From contig NZ_FUWO01000012.1 in assembly GCF_900167405.1 (NCBI RefSeq), forward strand, positions 1-50,516: 50,516 nt of DNA, in the 5' to 3' direction. Under the pieces are notes generated by a model that made no database searches, was not told the origin of the DNA, and worked only from the letters and a program-made list of their open reading frames with translations. The DNA is from Globicatella sulfidifaciens DSM 15739 (GTDB lineage: Bacteria > Bacillota > Bacilli > Lactobacillales > Aerococcaceae). Numbering within the stretch: position 1 is the first letter of the stretch; each line of letters opens with the position of its first letter. The position numbers were made by a program, and so were the translations under genes. Shown here piece after piece: positions 8,774 to 16,245 of the stretch.

Positions 8774-9469
8774 TTATTTAGAAAACATTTGACAAACTTC
8801 GTCCGCAACTTGTTGCCATTGAGCTTCTTTACTAATGGTGGCGATGCCATCTCCTTTTTGAAAGCCATAATCCCCAAATTGACTGTGATTTCCCCCATCA
8901 ATGACCACCTTCTGGGTCGTAGCTGGTAGACGTATTTCGCTATTATCATAATTTTCTCGATTAATCACCTGATCCTGATTGCCTACGATAGACAAGACCT
9001 TCATGGTGCTATTAGATAAGTCTGTCCCTTCTGCTGGATAACTGGCTAATAAGACTACGCCTTCAATATTGGAGTTAGACAATGCCACTTGACTCCCGAC
9101 GACACCACCCAAAGAGTGTCCCATTAAGATAACATTTTGTAATTGTTCGCGATCTATGATGTTTTGTGCCTGATTGATACCAAAAATAGGTAAATCAAAC
9201 CAACTATCCATTATATAAATATCAAACCCTTTTTCCGCAATTGAGGCTGCTAATGGTAAATATGCTTTTGCATCAACTAAAGCTCCTTGATACATGATTA
9301 TGGTGGCTTGTTCATTGGGTACATCAACAAACCAACCATATTCATCCTGTGTCATATTATTTTTGACAACTACATCTTCAGCAGTATATCTAAAATTGTA
9401 ATACCCCAAAATAATGGTGAGTATTAATCCCACAAAGATAATACCTAGAATTTTTAAAAATTTTTTCAT
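8774..9469 (-). CDS. membrane-anchored alpha/beta hydrolase
   Basis: 231 aa. Residues 5-26 are one hydrophobic segment that would act as an uncleaved signal anchor, leaving the enzyme outside the membrane. The nucleophile elbow GHSLGG holds the catalytic Ser, GNQDQV supplies the acid and GGNHSQFGDYG the His, in the usual order of the alpha/beta hydrolase family. The opening VPNEQATIIMYQGALVDAKAYLPLAASIAEKGFDIY replaces the classical HG oxyanion segment with YQGALVDAKAY. Substrate is unknown; a lipid or peptidoglycan-linked ester is only a guess. ATG start with a weak ribosome site (AGGTTGAAACG). The 240 bp upstream (9470-9707) hold no recognisable gene. Confidence 0.8.
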   Translation of the reverse strand: MKKFLKILGIIFVGLILTIILGYYNFRYTAEDVVVKNNMTQDEYGWFVDVPNEQATIIMYQGALVDAKAYLPLAASIAEKGFDIYIMDSWFDLPIFGINQAQNIIDREQLQNVILMGHSLGGVVGSQVALSNSNIEGVVLLASYPAEGTDLSNSTMKVLSIVGNQDQVINRENYDNSEIRLPATTQKVVIDGGNHSQFGDYGFQKGDGIATISKEAQWQQVADEVCQMFSK

Positions 9470-9707
9470 CGTTTCAACCTACTTTTATTTAATTTCTATC
9501 ATTATAACACTCATAGCGTTTTAACCGATAGAATTTGCTATTAAGTACTATCTATTCACAAGACAGATGTTTTTTACATCGCAAAATAAAAAGTAGTAAT
9601 CGTTTAACAATCAACAATTTTTCGAATCAATTTAAATTCATCAAACAAAGGATGTATGTTTGCATAACACTCTGTTCAATCGCCTTTAATTCACTTAATA
9701 TCTCGAT

Positions 9708-10856
9708 CTAATTTGATAATTTCTGCATACGGCCATACTTAACATCTGACAATTCAATCGCCTGACGATAGGAATCTAATAATAGATGACTTGCTTTAAG
9801 CCATGTCTTTTCTTCAGCAACTCTTAATGCCGTTACTTTAATTCTTCTAACTTGTAATGGTAAATCTAATACATTTATTTTTTCAAGAAGGCTCTGAATA
9901 TTTCCAGGTTCATAAACCAAACCTGAAACATTATCTTCTATTTGCTCTAAAGTTGGACCACTACTAGCTGCGATGACTGGTAAGCCACTAGCCATCGCTT
10001 CTGAGATAACTAAACCAAATGTTTCCGAGGTCGATGGGAATATAAAGGCATCTCCCGTTGCAAAATATGTCGCCAGTTCTTCACCTTGTTTAAAACCGTT
10101 AAATGTCGTCTTAGTCCCTGCAAATAGTTTTTCTAAATTTTCGCGTTCGGGACCATCACCAACGATAGATAAACAAACATCATCTCGATAATTAAAAATT
10201 TCTCTTAATTGATCGAGACTTTTTTCTGCTGCTAAGCGGCCGACATAAACCAATAATTTTTGGTCTTTCAAACCAAAAGTTAACTTTTGATATAATGCTT
10301 CATCAAAATATTTGGGACTACGCATTGAAAGGTCCACACCACTCGGCATCGTGCCATCAACGGGAATACCTTGCTCTCGTAATTCGACTTGTAGTGATGT
10401 TGAGACAGTCAAATTGATATCAGAGCCAGTATGCCATAATTTAATATATTCCCATACAGCAGGCTTTAATAATGGTAAATTGTAATGATCCAGGTACTGA
10501 GGAATATGCGTATGGTAAGAAGTCAATAGTGGAATCTGTAATTTTTTAGCATAATACACCGCAGATGTTACCATCAAAAATGGATTCACCGCATGAACGA
10601 TGTCCGGATTAAACTGTAAAAGAACTTCTCGTATTTTTCTAGAAGGTAGCGCCCATGGTCTAGATGGGTAAAAAGGTACCGTCACACTTTCTATTTTAGT
10701 GATGGGGATTCCATCATAATTATCTACTCCCAAATCTGGGGATACAATTAATATTTCATGGCCTAATTGTTTCATGATCCGAACCATTTGTCCCAATCGG
10801 GTACAAATCCCATCGGTTGCTGGAAAAAAAGTCTCAGTGACTAAAGCAATACGCAT
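9708..10856 (-). CDS. GT4 family glycosyltransferase
   Basis: 382 aa GT-B-fold retaining glycosyltransferase. The N-terminal Rossmann domain starts MRIALVTETFFPATDGICTRL, the opening of the MgtA/SqdX/PimB-like group. The C-terminal donor domain has VYVGRLAAEKS and the E-x7-E motif in SETFGLVISEAMASGLPVI. Related enzymes add glucose, mannose or sulfoquinovose to lipids or to polymer precursors. In this kind of organism glycolipid synthesis (a lipoteichoic acid anchor) is a reasonable guess but is not shown by context. ATG with AAGGAGTGTG upstream. It stands alone, with nrdF's terminator at 11144-11190 before it. Confidence 0.82.
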   Translation of the reverse strand: MRIALVTETFFPATDGICTRLGQMVRIMKQLGHEILIVSPDLGVDNYDGIPITKIESVTVPFYPSRPWALPSRKIREVLLQFNPDIVHAVNPFLMVTSAVYYAKKLQIPLLTSYHTHIPQYLDHYNLPLLKPAVWEYIKLWHTGSDINLTVSTSLQVELREQGIPVDGTMPSGVDLSMRSPKYFDEALYQKLTFGLKDQKLLVYVGRLAAEKSLDQLREIFNYRDDVCLSIVGDGPERENLEKLFAGTKTTFNGFKQGEELATYFATGDAFIFPSTSETFGLVISEAMASGLPVIAASSGPTLEQIEDNVSGLVYEPGNIQSLLEKINVLDLPLQVRRIKVTALRVAEEKTWLKASHLLLDSYRQAIELSDVKYGRMQKLSN

Positions 10857-11143
10857 ACTTCACACTCCTTGAATACTTTGATCGATACTCTCAGTTTACA
10901 TTCCCTCTATTTAAACTAAGAAAAAAAGTCGTAAAATTTAAGTAAAGATAGTATTTTTTCCATAATATTTTTGGAATTCCCATTAACTTTACATGATTTT
11001 ATTATAGGAAAGTAAATTGTACGCCAATTTCAGTGAGATGATCTAGATGTTGAAAATTGGAAGTTTGCTGTTCTACCTACCTTCAACTTGACCGACATCG
11101 TCTGTAGGAATACTACCGTCTTATGCCCTAATGCTCTTTATCT

Positions 11144-11190
11144 AAAAAAACACCATTAGTACTCAAAATACATCCGAGTCACTAATGGCG
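11144..11190 (-). terminator. Rho-independent terminator of nrdF
   Basis: On the minus strand CGCCATTAGT (11181-11190) pairs with ACTAATGGTG (11151-11160), allowing one mismatch, then seven T. The remaining bases between the GT4 gene and nrdF (10857-11143) show nothing else I can support. Confidence 0.85.
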
Positions 11191-11211
11191 TTGATTACTA
11201 TATTAAATATT

Positions 11212-12183
11212 TTACTTCATCCATTGATGATAATCATTGTCTTCCATCGCTTCAACGGTTCCTAATAAATAACCGTTTCCAACTTGAGAGAAGAAGTCAT
11301 GATTACTGGTTCCTGTAGAAATACCATTCATCACAATTGGATCCACATCTTCTGCTGTATCAGGGAATAGTGGATCAAACCCTAAATTCTGTAACGCTTT
11401 GTTTGCATTATATCGCACAAAAGTTTTAACTTTTTCTGTCCATCCAATCGCATCATAAATCATTTGAGTGAATTTCACTTCGTTTTGATATAAATCGTAA
11501 GTTAATTGATAAACCCATCCTTTTAATTCTTCTTGTTCTGCTTCGGATAATTGATCAAATCCTAATTGGAATTTATAGCCGATATAAGTCCCATGAACGG
11601 ATTCATCACGAATAATTAATTTAATGATTTCCGCTACGTTTGCTAACTTATTGTTACCTAAATAATACAATGGTGCAAAAAATCCTGAATAGAATAAAAA
11701 TGATTCTAATAATACACTGGCTGCTTTCGCTTGTAAATCCGTTCCATTTTTATAAGCATCATTAATTTTAGCAGCTTTATATTGTAAAACTTCATTGGAA
11801 TTTGTCCAATTAAAAATCGATTCAATTTCAGCTTTAGTATTCAATGTACTAAAGATTGAAGAATAACTTTTTGCGTGGACACTTTCCATAAACTGAATAT
11901 TATTTAAGACCGCTTCCTCATGTTGAGTACGAATTGATTGACGTAGTCGCTCAATTGCATCTTCTGATTGTAAAGTATCAAGTAAAGTTAGTCCGCCAAA
12001 AACTTTGCCTATCATATCTTTTTCAGCAGCAGATAGTGTCCGCCAATCGTCTAAATCATTAGACAATGGGATCCGTGTGTCTAACCAGAATTGTTCGGTT
12101 AACTTTTCCCATGTTAATTTATCTACCATATCTTCAATCTGATTCCAGTTGATTGCGATATAGTTATTATTTTCTAATGCCAT
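11212..12183 (-). CDS. nrdF: class Ib ribonucleotide reductase beta subunit NrdF
   Basis: 323 aa, standard for NrdF. It makes the dimetal-tyrosyl radical needed by NrdE to reduce ribonucleoside diphosphates to deoxyribonucleotides. The metal ligands and radical tyrosine lie in FMESVHAKSYSSIFSTL, in ESFLFYSGFF, and in IIRDESVHGTYIGYKF, where the second-shell Glu and His ligands are visible. The class Ib signature is the short C-terminus and the pairing with nrdI. The radical is probably Mn2-Tyr, made with NrdI help (family knowledge). ATG with AAGGAGGAC upstream. It is the last gene of nrdI-nrdE-nrdF, 100 bp behind nrdE, followed by a strong terminator. Confidence 0.97.
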   Translation of the reverse strand: MALENNNYIAINWNQIEDMVDKLTWEKLTEQFWLDTRIPLSNDLDDWRTLSAAEKDMIGKVFGGLTLLDTLQSEDAIERLRQSIRTQHEEAVLNNIQFMESVHAKSYSSIFSTLNTKAEIESIFNWTNSNEVLQYKAAKINDAYKNGTDLQAKAASVLLESFLFYSGFFAPLYYLGNNKLANVAEIIKLIIRDESVHGTYIGYKFQLGFDQLSEAEQEELKGWVYQLTYDLYQNEVKFTQMIYDAIGWTEKVKTFVRYNANKALQNLGFDPLFPDTAEDVDPIVMNGISTGTSNHDFFSQVGNGYLLGTVEAMEDNDYHQWMK

Positions 12184-12283
12184 AATGTCCTCCTTAATGC
12201 TTTATCAAAAATACCGTTCAATTTAATTAAGCTTACGCAAGTGGCAGAAATTTTTACTGCAGCAGTCAATATTCATTAAAAGA

Positions 12284-14476
12284 TTAAATCGAACAAGATT
12301 CACATGCATTACTTCCTAACTCTTCGCCATCATCTGTAAAGGTACGGATATAGTAAATGGATTTAATGCCTTTATTCCATGCATAGTGACGTAATATATT
12401 TAAGTCACGCGTGGTCATTTTATTCGTTCGACCATTTTTCCATTCATACAATCCTTCTGGAATCTCACTACGCATAAATAAAGTCAATGACATTCCTTGG
12501 TCAATATGTTTTTGTGCTGCGGCATAGACATCAATTACTTTACGCATATCAATATCGTAAGCCGATTTGTAAAATGGTAGCGTGTCGTTTGATAATTGAG
12601 GAGCTGGATAATAAGTTTTACCCGTTTTCTTCTCTTGTCGCTCTTCGATTAAACGAGTGATAGGATGGAGTGATGCACTCGTCTCATTGACATAACTGAT
12701 AGAGCCAGTTGGCGCAATCGCCATTCTATTTTGATGGTATAAACCAGTTTCTTGAACCTTCGCTTTTAATTGAGCCCAATCTTCAGCGGTTGGCATCGGT
12801 ACATTTTTCATAATTTGAGCCACTTTGTCAGTTTGAATCGTAAATGGTTTTTCAATATAACGATCGAAATATTCGCCAGTAGCATATTGAGATTTTTCAA
12901 AATTATAGAATACTTCACCACGCTCAGTCGCAATTTTATTACTTGCAACCAAGGTAAAGTAGTTCAAAGCATAAAAATACGCTTCGGTTAATTCAATCGA
13001 TTCTGGAGAACCATAATGCATTTGATTTAAGGCAAATAATGTATGTAACCCCATACCACCTAAACCAATCGTATGAGCCTTATCATTTCCATTTTTTATC
13101 GTCGGAACAGCTTCAATACTTGAATTATCCGTCACAAATGTTAAAGCACGCACGGCCGCATCGACTGATTTTTCAAAATCAGGAGAATTTACCATGTTTG
13201 GAATATTGGTTGAACCAAGATTACAACTAATATCTGTTCCTAAAATTTCGTACTCTTGCTTATCATTAATAAGAGAAGGTTGTTGGACTTGTAAAATTTC
13301 AGAACATAAGTTACTCATCGTAATCATCCCATCAATTGGGTTACTACGGTTAGCAGTATCAATATTAATAATATATGGATAACCTGATTCTTGTTGTAAT
13401 TTACTAATTTCATTTTCTAATTCACGAGCCGAAATTTTCGATTTACGAATTTCAGGGTTATTAACGATATTGTCGTATTCCTCTGTGATGTCAACATATG
13501 AGAATGGTTTACCATAAATACGTTCAATATCGTAAGGACTGAATAAGTACATCGGGTCATCATTCGCTGCTAATTCATAAAATTTATCCGGTACGACTAA
13601 ACCTAATGATAAGGTCTTAACACGAATTTTTTCATCCGCATTTTCTTTTTTAGTTGATAAGAATGATACGATATCCGGATGGAAAACATTTAAATAGACG
13701 GCGCCTGCACCATTACGTTGCCCTAATTGATTAGAATAGCTAAAGCTATCTTCTAATAATTTCATGACCGGTACAACACCGCTAGAAGCATTTTCAATTT
13801 TCTTAATTGGGTCCCCTGCTGCACGTAAATTCGATAAGTTAACACCAACCCCACCACCAATACGTGACAGTTGTAAAGCTGAGTTAATCCCACGACCAAT
13901 ACTATTCATATCGTCACTCAGTTGGATTAAAAAGCATGAAACTAATTCTCCACGACGTTTACGCCCAGCGTTTAAGAAAGTAGGCGTTGCTGGCTGATAA
14001 CGTTGAGCAATCATTTCATCACGTAAAGTTTTAGCTAATTCTTCATCGCCATCCGCTAAATATAATGATGCAAAAACAATACGATCTTCATAACGCTCTA
14101 AATAACGCTGCCCATCATTGGTTTTTAAGGCATACTGTGTATAAAATTTAAACGCAGACATGAAAGATTTGAAACGGAATTTCATCGCATAAGTGTCTTT
14201 CATCATTTGCTTAACAAACTCACGCGAATATTTTTCTAAAAATTCACTTTCAAGATAGTCATTATCCACTAAATACTCTAATTTTTCATCTAAAGTATAG
14301 AAAAAGACGGTATTAGGATTAACGTGTTCTAGGAAATAAGCACGAACTGCTTCTCTATCTTTATGTAATGGAATTTGATTATTAACCGGACGATTCAACT
14401 CATTATTTAATTTAAAATAAGTTATTTCTTTCGGCTTAGTCGCTAATACTGGTTTTTCCAAGTTTCTCCACCTCAT
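12284..14476 (-). CDS. nrdE: class Ib ribonucleotide reductase alpha subunit NrdE
   Basis: About 730 aa catalytic subunit. It shows the NrdE run QRYQPATPTFLNAG, the active-site disulfide Cys in GELVSCFLIQ, the radical-pathway block SNLCSEI (thiyl radical Cys), DISCNLGSTN and the tail NACESCSI, whose C-x2-C pair is reduced by NrdH/thioredoxin. No nrdH is in the window. The first start, ATG at 14476, overlaps nrdI by 41 bp and has no good ribosome site. TTG at 14461 (residue 6) is preceded by AGGTGGAG and gives the protein LEKPVLATKPKEITYF, so the true start may be there. Either way the gene is translationally coupled to nrdI. Confidence 0.96.
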   Translation of the reverse strand: MRWRNLEKPVLATKPKEITYFKLNNELNRPVNNQIPLHKDREAVRAYFLEHVNPNTVFFYTLDEKLEYLVDNDYLESEFLEKYSREFVKQMMKDTYAMKFRFKSFMSAFKFYTQYALKTNDGQRYLERYEDRIVFASLYLADGDEELAKTLRDEMIAQRYQPATPTFLNAGRKRRGELVSCFLIQLSDDMNSIGRGINSALQLSRIGGGVGVNLSNLRAAGDPIKKIENASSGVVPVMKLLEDSFSYSNQLGQRNGAGAVYLNVFHPDIVSFLSTKKENADEKIRVKTLSLGLVVPDKFYELAANDDPMYLFSPYDIERIYGKPFSYVDITEEYDNIVNNPEIRKSKISARELENEISKLQQESGYPYIINIDTANRSNPIDGMITMSNLCSEILQVQQPSLINDKQEYEILGTDISCNLGSTNIPNMVNSPDFEKSVDAAVRALTFVTDNSSIEAVPTIKNGNDKAHTIGLGGMGLHTLFALNQMHYGSPESIELTEAYFYALNYFTLVASNKIATERGEVFYNFEKSQYATGEYFDRYIEKPFTIQTDKVAQIMKNVPMPTAEDWAQLKAKVQETGLYHQNRMAIAPTGSISYVNETSASLHPITRLIEERQEKKTGKTYYPAPQLSNDTLPFYKSAYDIDMRKVIDVYAAAQKHIDQGMSLTLFMRSEIPEGLYEWKNGRTNKMTTRDLNILRHYAWNKGIKSIYYIRTFTDDGEELGSNACESCSI

Positions 14477-14819
14477 CTTTTAATTTTTGAACATCACTTG
14501 GACGTCCTTGAAACTCAAATAACAATAATATCGGAACATTAAAATCATGACTGAGATCTTTCGCCGTAAAACAATAAAGTGAATTAAAGTTTAAATTACC
14601 GCTACCTGCCACGCCTTGAAGATAAGACTGATTGTTTCCAGTCTCAACGAATTCCCATAATATATCTGTCACTTCTTTTTCATAAGTGGGTGCGACAATA
14701 ATATAAGGCTCGTCTACTTCGACTATGGGCATATCAGGAGTCAATTCGATACTTGGCCAGTCTAATTTTTTTACAAATTTTCTAGTCTGTCCCGTTAATG
14801 ACATATACACCACAAGCAC
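14436..14819 (-). CDS. nrdI: flavodoxin-like NrdI, activator of NrdF
   Basis: 127 aa, first gene of nrdIEF. It has the NrdI pattern: MSLTGQTRKFVKKL for phosphate binding to FMN, IIVAPTYEKEV, the GVAGSGNLNFNSLYCFTAKDLS loop (the FMN-binding G-S/G-N-x-N-F region) and VPILLLFEFQGRPSDV. NrdI reduces oxygen to the oxidant that assembles the Mn2-tyrosyl radical in NrdF. ATG with AGGAGGAATC upstream. Its 3' end overlaps the start of nrdE. Two NrdR-type boxes lie about 65-110 bp upstream of the start. Confidence 0.95.
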   Translation of the reverse strand: MLVVYMSLTGQTRKFVKKLDWPSIELTPDMPIVEVDEPYIIVAPTYEKEVTDILWEFVETGNNQSYLQGVAGSGNLNFNSLYCFTAKDLSHDFNVPILLLFEFQGRPSDVQKLKDEVEKLGKTSISD

Positions 14820-14883
14820 CTTTGATTCCTCCTTTTGTACTTAACTATGATAACACCTAGTCTAGTAAAAGTAAACATAAGAT

Positions 14884-14930
14884 TACCATATTTAGTATTA
14901 AATAGAATTATCTAACACTATATGTTGTGT
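14884..14930 (-). promoter_or_regulatory. tandem NrdR boxes upstream of nrdIEF
   Basis: ACACTATATGTTGTGT at 14915-14930 fits the NrdR-box consensus ACACWATATATWGTGT closely. A weaker partner, TACCATATTTAGTATT, lies at 14884-14899, exactly 31 bp away, the usual same-face spacing of paired NrdR boxes. The strong box overlaps the last codons and stop of the NUDIX gene (stop at 14918). This predicts ATP/dATP-dependent repression of nrdIEF by an NrdR encoded elsewhere. Confidence 0.75.
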
Positions 14931-15379
14931 TCCCATCCGATTTCTTGATAGTAAATGCCTTGGTCTAAATTATCAATAACGACGCGATTGTAATCGATAA
15001 TTTGGTCCGTAAAATCCTCTTTTGCTAACCACAACATCTGGCTATTTTTATGCGGCTCCATAATTTTCACTTGATTGCTTTCAGTATCATTTATCTGAAC
15101 CAAAAAATAAAAATCATAATAAACTTGACCATCGGTATTACGATGATTGATCGACTTAAATTTTAGACGTTTTAATTCGATATTTAATCCTGTCTCTTCC
15201 ATCAGTTCTCTCTTTGCTGCCTCTTTGGCCGTTTCACCCGCCTCTACATGACCTGAAGCGCCTAAATCTAGCATGCCATCTTGATAGCCGGTATTTTGAC
15301 GTCGTTGAAATAAATACTTACCATCTGGTCGCTGGATTATTAAAAAAACTGCACTTTTAGTTAAATAACGTTCCTTCAT
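14918..15379 (-). CDS. NUDIX hydrolase
   Basis: 153 aa. The complete NUDIX box G-x5-E-x7-REU-x-EE-x-GU is at residues 43-65 (GHVEAGETAKEAAKRELMEETGL, given here as key residues G43, E46, R57-E58, E61-E62, G64). It would hydrolyse a nucleoside diphosphate linked to another group; the substrate cannot be read from sequence. QRRQNTGYQDGMLDLGASGHVE resembles the group of mutator-like and IPP-isomerase-like housekeeping NUDIX proteins. ATG with AAGGAGTAAAC upstream. It lies upstream of nrdI on the same strand, and the nrd NrdR box overlaps its stop codon, so dNTP-pool-linked read-through is conceivable. Confidence 0.88.
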   Translation of the reverse strand: MKERYLTKSAVFLIIQRPDGKYLFQRRQNTGYQDGMLDLGASGHVEAGETAKEAAKRELMEETGLNIELKRLKFKSINHRNTDGQVYYDFYFLVQINDTESNQVKIMEPHKNSQMLWLAKEDFTDQIIDYNRVVIDNLDQGIYYQEIGWEHNI

Positions 15380-15488
15380 CTTTTAGTTTACTCCTTCCTA
15401 ATCAACTACCTTCCCCCACTATCATACTCCAAAACTAACTTTAATGCTTATTTAAAAAATTTTAAGCATAAAACTTGCAAAACAAAGG

Positions 15489-15526
15489 TTACAAATGTAA
15501 ACTATATTTGTAGATTACAAACGTAA
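15489..15526 (+). promoter_or_regulatory. two CopY operator (cop) boxes
   Basis: TACAAATGTA at 15490-15499 matches the cop box TACANNTGTA. TACAAACGTA at 15516-15525 matches with one change. They are 26 bp apart, just before the ribosome site (AGGAGGTG) of copY. CopY would bind both and release on copper. Confidence 0.8.
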
Positions 15527-15541
15527 CCAGGAGGTGAAATA

Positions 15542-15988
15542 ATGGAACACACCACTATCACATCAGCAGAATGGGAAGTAATGCGCGTCGTTTGGGCCAA
15601 AAGTACTTTAACTAGTCGTGAAATTATTGATACTTTAACAAATATTTTGGACTGGAAAGAAGGGACGATCAAATCTTTACTGAATCGCCTCGTTCAAAAA
15701 GGCTATCTTAAACAAGACTCATCTGTTAAGCCAATGCTTTATCAAGCAACGATTAGCGCCAACCAAGCCTTACAAACTGACTTAGGCGAGATTATGGACC
15801 GAAGTTGCACCAAAGATCGTGGACTTCATATTGAGCAGCTCATTCAGCACGAAACATTATCTCAAGAACAATGTCAAATGCTCATCCAATTAATTGAAGA
15901 AAAAATGAAAAATGCACCTGAAATTATAAAATGTCAATGTCCTCCGGGACAATGTACTTGCCAACATCACACAGCCATCATTGAATAA
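15542..15988 (+). CDS. copY: copper-responsive repressor CopY
   Basis: 148 aa BlaI/MecI-type winged-helix repressor. The N-terminal DNA-binding part reads ITSAEWEVMRVVWAKSTLTSREIIDTL with KEGTIKSLLNRLVQKGYL as the recognition helix. The C-terminus carries the metal motif CxCxxxxCxC (CQCPPGQCTC), which binds Zn in the DNA-bound state and releases DNA when Cu(I) displaces it. It represses its own operon through the two cop boxes just upstream. ATG with AGGAGGTG. It is followed by copZ after 18 bp. Confidence 0.96.
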   Translation: MEHTTITSAEWEVMRVVWAKSTLTSREIIDTLTNILDWKEGTIKSLLNRLVQKGYLKQDSSVKPMLYQATISANQALQTDLGEIMDRSCTKDRGLHIEQLIQHETLSQEQCQMLIQLIEEKMKNAPEIIKCQCPPGQCTCQHHTAIIE

Positions 15989-16006
15989 TAGAAAGAGGAA
16001 TGTATT

Positions 16007-16213
16007 ATGAAAAAAGAATTTGCTATCGAAGGAATGGGTTGCCAACATTGCGTTCATTCAATTGAAAAAGCTTTAACGGAATTAGCAGGGGTTCATCATG
16101 TAGATGTATCACTTGAAAAGAACAATGCAGTTATTGAATACGATGAAAGTTTACTAACTGAAAAAGATTTGCAAGCGACTGTTGACGAAGCTGGATATGA
16201 TTTAATAGTCTAA
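16007..16213 (+). CDS. copZ: copper chaperone CopZ
   Basis: 68 aa heavy-metal-associated domain with GMGCQHC (Cys12, Cys15), the Cu(I)-binding CxxC. It carries Cu(I) in the cytosol to CopA and to CopY. The ribosome site is AAAGAGGAA. It sits between copY and the ATPase, 32 bp before the latter, as in the Enterococcus-type cop operon. Confidence 0.95.
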   Translation: MKKEFAIEGMGCQHCVHSIEKALTELAGVHHVDVSLEKNNAVIEYDESLLTEKDLQATVDEAGYDLIV

Positions 16214-16245
16214 GACCTAAACAATTAAATCAAAAGGAGGAAGAC

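Noticed and set aside
9540-9707. Minus-strand protein-like text (NIHPLFDEFKLIRKIVDC) behind the hydrolase gene's upstream side
   Set aside because: Interrupted by several stops and not recognisable; probably chance or an unreadable relic.
10985-11130. Minus-strand protein-like text (VGRTANFQ, HLDHLTEIGVQFTFL) between the GT4 gene and nrdF
   Set aside because: It only works by switching frames and matches no family I can name.
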